Below, piece after piece: positions 10,403-12,931 of a stretch of 12,931 nt of DNA. The notes below the pieces were generated by a model, which had not been told where the DNA came from, did no database searches, and saw only the letters and a list, made by a program, of their open reading frames with translations. This DNA comes from Baffinella frigidus (Eukaryota; Cryptophyceae; Cryptomonadales; Baffinellaceae), in contig MU646623.1 in the NCBI GenBank assembly GCA_026770585.1, forward strand, positions 416,056 through 428,986, written 5' to 3'. The position numbers were made by a program, and so were the translations under genes. How positions within the stretch are numbered: position 1 is the first letter of the stretch; every line of letters starts with the position of its first letter.

Positions 10403-10439
10403 CGCCTCGGCACAGCAAGTGCGCTGCTGTGCCGAGGCG
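10403..10439. repeat. Strong 15-bp hairpin
   Basis: cgcctcggcacagca and tgctgtgccgaggcg pair perfectly around a 7-base loop. It is very GC-rich and stable in either transcript. It may be a structured RNA element or a foldback end. Confidence 0.9.
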
Positions 10440-10686
10440 CGTATTCTGGTTACGGGCTGACGCACTGTCGAAGCTAACACCTTGTGTTCAGAAATCCTTC
10501 AGAAATTTAGCAGCTTCCCACTTTCTGGCTTTGTGTCCGCTGGTGTCAAACTCAGGAGGGGAGGGGGGCAGGAGGAGGACGAGAGCGAGCCACCCGCCAC
10601 CCGAAGTTGACCAGATCGTGATGCCACCCTGGAGGGGACTTGCGGCCAATCCCAAATAACCCTTTATCGCAAAAGTTGACATGATT
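10440..10686. other. No gene seen
   Basis: This is a purine-rich patch (GGAGGGGAGGGGGGCAGGAG near 10553-10572) and mixed sequence. CCACCCTGGAGG at 10623 is an inverted partial match to the CCATCCAGGGTGG that ends the following tandem unit. Confidence 0.4.
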
Positions 10687-10952
10687 TATACCACTAAAAT
10701 ACATATTAGACCTTTTTGTACCAGATCCATTCATCACGGGGGCGCCACATTGTGGCGCCATCTCCAAGGGGAGTTGACTTAAGAATGCTCAAAATACCAT
10801 AATGTTCCATCCAGGGTGGTATACCACTAAAATACATATTAGACCTTTTTGTACCAGATCCATTCATCACGGGGGCGCCACATTGTGGCGCCATCTCCAA
10901 GGGGAGTTGACTTAAGAATGCTCAAAATACCATAATGTTCCATCCAGGGTGG
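10687..10952. repeat. 133-base tandem duplication
   Basis: Two adjacent 133-base units (10687-10819 and 10820-10952) appear identical by eye. Each contains the palindrome GGCGCCACATTGTGGCGCC and GGGGAGTTGACTTAAG. The identity suggests a recent duplication or an assembly duplication. Confidence 0.9.
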
Positions 10953-11047
10953 GATTACCCTGTGGTAAATTTCACAGGAGGTACACCTCAGACGTGTACC
11001 TCTGAGGGGTCAAATAGTCAACTTCACCCTGATCTGGTTCACTTCAG
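10953..11047. repeat. Short overlapping palindromes
   Basis: AGGTACAC/GTGTACCT (about 10979-11002) overlaps CCTCAGA/TCTGAGG, so two alternative small hairpins are possible. ATTACC..GGTAAAT lies just before. The stretch ends in a candidate acceptor TTCACTTCAG at 11038-11047. Confidence 0.6.
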
Positions 11048-11194
11048 GTGGCTGGTGGGAGAGCGAGGATGACGAAGAGGAGGAGCGCGAAGGATGAGAT
11101 GGGAACAGAGCTCAAGGCACGCCCCCCCGCGCGAAACGAAGATAGAGGGGACGTGGTGCCCATGCGTGTTCATATCCATGTTTTGCAGAACTAG
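11048..11194 (+). CDS. Possible first exon of a plus-strand gene (basic, short)
   Basis: After acceptor-like TTCACTTCAG the frame is open to a TAG at 11192. It contains an ATG at 11069 beginning MTKRRSAKDEMGTELKARPP and continuing ARNEDRGDVVPMRVHIHVLQ. The start is basic and the rest mixed. Another frame here reads WWESEDDEEEEREG before a stop, and the complement is also open. No domain is recognised and the call is weak. It sits about 750 bases before the Agenet-like exon and may be unrelated. Confidence 0.25.
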   Translation: MAGGRARMTKRRSAKDEMGTELKARPPARNEDRGDVVPMRVHIHVLQN

Positions 11195-11259
11195 TTTGTC
11201 TCGTGGCTCGACCTGCACGACCGCACGCCCTCTGTGGCCCCGCCGTGCAGAGGCAACGC

Positions 11260-11448
11260 CAGCGTGCGGCAGGGGGTTAATCTCCATACAGGTATTAATT
11301 AATTGCTTTCGGCAACGAAAATTACTACACGGTTTGCTCATAAAAGTAATAGTAAAGCGTTTGTGTAGTAAATTTCGTTGCACCAAACGCAATTAATTAA
11401 TACTTGTATGGAGATTAGGGTGGGCGCACCACGCCCTGCCGCACGCTG
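11260..11448. mobile_element. Nested foldback element containing family II core (copy 3)
   Basis: There are three nested pairs of arms: 11260-11274 with 11434-11448 (cagcgtgcggcaggg, 15 of 15), 11278-11306 with 11389-11417 (28 of 29), and the family II core 11313-11380 with caacgaaa..ttactacac arms. The whole 189 bases folds into one long hairpin. Copies 1 and 2 near exon 8 have only the core. Confidence 0.85.
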
Positions 11449-11740
11449 CCGTCCTCATCCCTTTTTCGTACACAGACCACTCGCTACTGAACCTCCCAAA
11501 CCAGCCGTTTGGTTTTTTCTTGTGAGCCACGCGCCTGCGAGGCGTCCTCTTCAGGCGGCCACCCTACCAATGCACTCGGAGTCAGAACATTTCGCCTAAG
11601 TCAACTCCCCCTGAAAGCCAGCACCTTAAGTCAAATGCTGTCCATAGTGGCCAGGTCCATCTAAACGAAAACAGGGGAAAGTTGACTTAGGTGAGCTGGT
11701 TGACTTAGCTGAAATCTTGTGGCTCGGAGTGCAATGCCAC
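11449..11740. other. Non-coding stretch with GTTGACTTAG words
   Basis: CTAAGTCAACTCCCC (11596-11610), GTTGACTTAG (11681-11690) and GTTGACTTAG (11699-11708) recur within 110 bases, the same word as in the repeats at 3208 and 10771. I see no exon. Confidence 0.5.
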
Positions 11741-11837
11741 CTCTTTCTCAGTCAGCCTGGGCGCCTCATTAAATAAATTTACGAGGTCCTCTGACTAAAT
11801 GTATTTAATGAGGAGCCCAGCTTAACTGAGGCAGAGC
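11741..11837. mobile_element. Foldback (MITE-like) element, about 100 bases
   Basis: Imperfect arms 11755-11781 and 11796-11822 (gcctgggcgcctcattaaat.aattta) pair at about 23 of 27 positions. Outer arms CTCTTTCTCAGTC and AACTGAGGCAGAG extend the pairing. The loop is short. Confidence 0.75.
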
Positions 11838-11915
11838 TACGAATGTTGCTCTGGTGTGGAGAGCACCTTTGTCACAAGCATGTGCGCCGAGTCGCACGCG
11901 TCTCTTTCTAACCAG

Positions 11916-12129
11916 AATTTTGGAGAGCCTCATACGCGTCATGCGTGAACAGGGCTACAAGGTCGGAGACACCGTCGAGGTCTACACCGCGCTCGATGAT
12001 GAGTTCTGGCACGCACACCTCTTCGAAAAGCTCGGCGACCACGAGAAGCCGGGCGACAAAAAAAAGTGGCGGGTCGGAATCCTCCGTCCTTCCCCTATTT
12101 GTGTGCAGCCATCTTTTTCGAGTGCGTAA
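11916..12129 (+). CDS. Agenet/Tudor-like domain exon
   Basis: A good 3' splice site, TCTCTTTCTAACCAG, precedes 11916, and an in-frame ATG lies at 11941. The frame reads ILESLIRVMREQGYKVGDTV, EVYTALDDEFWHAHLFEKLG, DHEKPGDKKKWRVGILRPS and reaches a stop at 12127. The pattern GYKVGDTVEV followed by FWHAHLFEKLG and KKKWRVGIL matches the first strands of Agenet/Tudor (Royal family) domains, which bind methylated histone tails or partner peptides. The 3' end is uncertain: a donor such as TGGCGG|GTCGGA at about 12072 could end it before the stop. The domain assignment rests on pattern only. A broken copy follows at 12141. Confidence 0.6.
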
Positions 12130-12140
12130 TTATCAATTGC

Positions 12141-12276
12141 GATGATGAGTTCTGTCACGCACACCTCTTCCTTCGAAAAGCCCAGAGAACAGAAAAAGTG
12201 GCGGGCCAGCCTCCTCCCGTCCCATCAACCCTCACGGCCCGCTCAAATCGTCGAGTGTACCACGCCAGATTCTTGG
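12141..12276 (+). pseudogene. Broken copy of the Agenet-like exon and adjoining frame
   Basis: DDEFCHAHLF repeats DDEFWHAHLF with the key Trp replaced by Cys and an extra CTT. The middle is deleted, and EKVAG replaces KKWRVG after a frame change. The frame stays open into TARSNRRVYHARFLASRRGD, whose RVYHARFL could be a second Agenet-type strand. It lies downstream of the intact exon, as with the minus-strand gene. Confidence 0.5.
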
Positions 12277-12525
12277 CCTCCCGAAGAGGAGACGATGGGT
12301 TCGTGCTGCCTGTTGGGGGTCACGGGCCTTACGCCTCTCTCTCTAACACACACACTCTCTCACTCTCTCTCTCACTCACACACACTCTCTCCCTCCCTCT
12401 CCCTCCCTCTCTCTCTCTCTCGCTCTCTCGCTCTCTCGCGCTCTCTCTCTCTCTCTCTCGTGCTGTATGGTGGGGTACCCTCACGGCCCGCTCAAATCGT
12501 CGAGTGTACCACGCCAGATTCTTGG
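12228..12525 (+). repeat. 49-base direct repeat around a TC-rich tract
   Basis: ACCCTCACGGCCCGCTCAAA and the next 29 bases (to GATTCTTGG) occur at 12228-12276 and 12477-12525, apparently identical. Between them lies a long CT/CA microsatellite, about 12335-12460. The layout mirrors 4525-4711. Confidence 0.85.
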
Positions 12526-12638
12526 GAAGGGGTTGCCAAAAGTCAATTTCCCCTCAAGGCAGTGGTTTTCAAAAGTCAAAGAACCTTATCAGAAAGGTTT
12601 TTAAAAAATCAACACCCTCCTCCACTCTGGCGTGGTAG

Positions 12639-12842
12639 GCCTGGGGGTTTGACCAGGATTCCGACGGAAAAGGCTCCCGGGGACACCTGTATCCTGAACC
12701 GCATCCTGAACCATATCATGAACCGTATCCTGAACCGCATCCTGAACGGCAGCTGTGCACGGGCGGGAGCTGTCCAGGCGGGAGTGATCTCCTCAGCTGC
12801 GAAAACAACCTCGAGTGCGTGCCCCACATGTCGCGTTTGTCC

Positions 12843-12845
<3 letters not shown>
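12639..12845 (+). CDS. Cysteine-rich exon with YPEP/HPEP repeats
   Basis: An acceptor GTGGTAG precedes an open frame without its own useful ATG: AWGFDQDSDGKGSRGH, then LYPEPHPEPYHEPYPEPHPE (a 12-base tandem repeat), then RQLCTGGSCPGGSDLLSCEN and NLECVPHMSRLSC. It has five cysteines. The C..SC.NNLECVP....C spacing loosely resembles LDL-receptor class A or other small disulfide modules, and DQDSDGKG resembles the start of a calcium-binding loop. Both are suggestions. It is probably part of a secreted or cell-surface protein, and runs into a GA microsatellite with no clear donor. Confidence 0.45.

Positions 12846-12931
<86 letters not shown>
12846..12931 (+). repeat. GA microsatellite to the right edge
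   Basis: An almost pure (GA)n tract with a few GGGA interruptions continues to the end of the window. Confidence 0.95.

Noticed and set aside
12066-12638. 190-residue plus-strand open frame
   Set aside because: It crosses the CT microsatellite (SLSLSLT runs) and starts inside the Agenet exon in another frame. Only the 12141-12276 portion resembles coding sequence.
1-12931. tRNA, rRNA or autonomous transposase genes
   Set aside because: I saw no tRNA cloverleaf, rRNA core sequence, reverse transcriptase or transposase motif on either strand.

Overview
This is eukaryotic nuclear DNA. There are no compact operon-like genes. Coding sequence appears only as short GC-rich exons (mostly 30 to 135 bases) embedded in long repeat-rich introns. 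Runs of TTTAGGG and its variants (the plant and green-algal telomere type), the G/C-ending codon bias of the exons, and abundant foldback elements suggest a photosynthetic protist with an intron-rich genome, possibly a green alga of prasinophyte type. That assignment is inference and not secure. The window begins in poly-G and ends in a GA microsatellite, so it may be a whole contig.

Positions 1 to about 9,700 carry one minus-strand gene. I reconstructed 11 core exons by eye. They begin with an ATG at 9683 and run out past the left edge. The exons join in frame: nearly all are phase 0, and the single phase-1 junction, exon 6 to exon 7, matches. The product starts with a disordered Ser/Pro/Asn-rich N-terminus, followed by a KEN motif, a basic region with two SPRK motifs, and then a long Glu/Lys/Arg/Gln-rich coiled coil. 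This fits a cell-cycle-regulated cytoskeletal or chromatin coiled-coil protein. A kinesin-14-type tail and stalk is one possibility, but no motor or other diagnostic domain lies in the window.

The striking feature is what fills the introns. Almost every exon has one to four partial extra copies nearby. Copies upstream of an exon carry its 5' part and copies downstream carry its 3' part. Several have their own in-frame splice sites. Some differ from the parent exon mainly at synonymous positions, the clearest being the exon 4 copy, where 7 of 8 differing codons are synonymous. Foldback (MITE-like) elements sit exactly where exon copies are split and appear to supply splice sites, as introner elements do. 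The remaining intron sequence is telomere-like DNA in locally uniform variants (TTTAGGG, TGTAGGG, TAGGG, CTTAGGG, ACTCGGG), mostly oriented so that the transcript carries the CCCTAA strand next to 3' splice sites.

From about 9,700 to 11,050 I see a probable upstream region of the minus gene, low-coding sequence, a strong hairpin and a 133-base tandem duplication. From about 11,050 to the right end, plus-strand exons appear: a possible short basic N-terminal piece, a clear Agenet/Tudor-like exon with a broken second copy, and a cysteine-rich exon with YPEP/HPEP repeats. They need not belong to one gene. The Agenet exon shows the same partial-copy behaviour as the minus gene.
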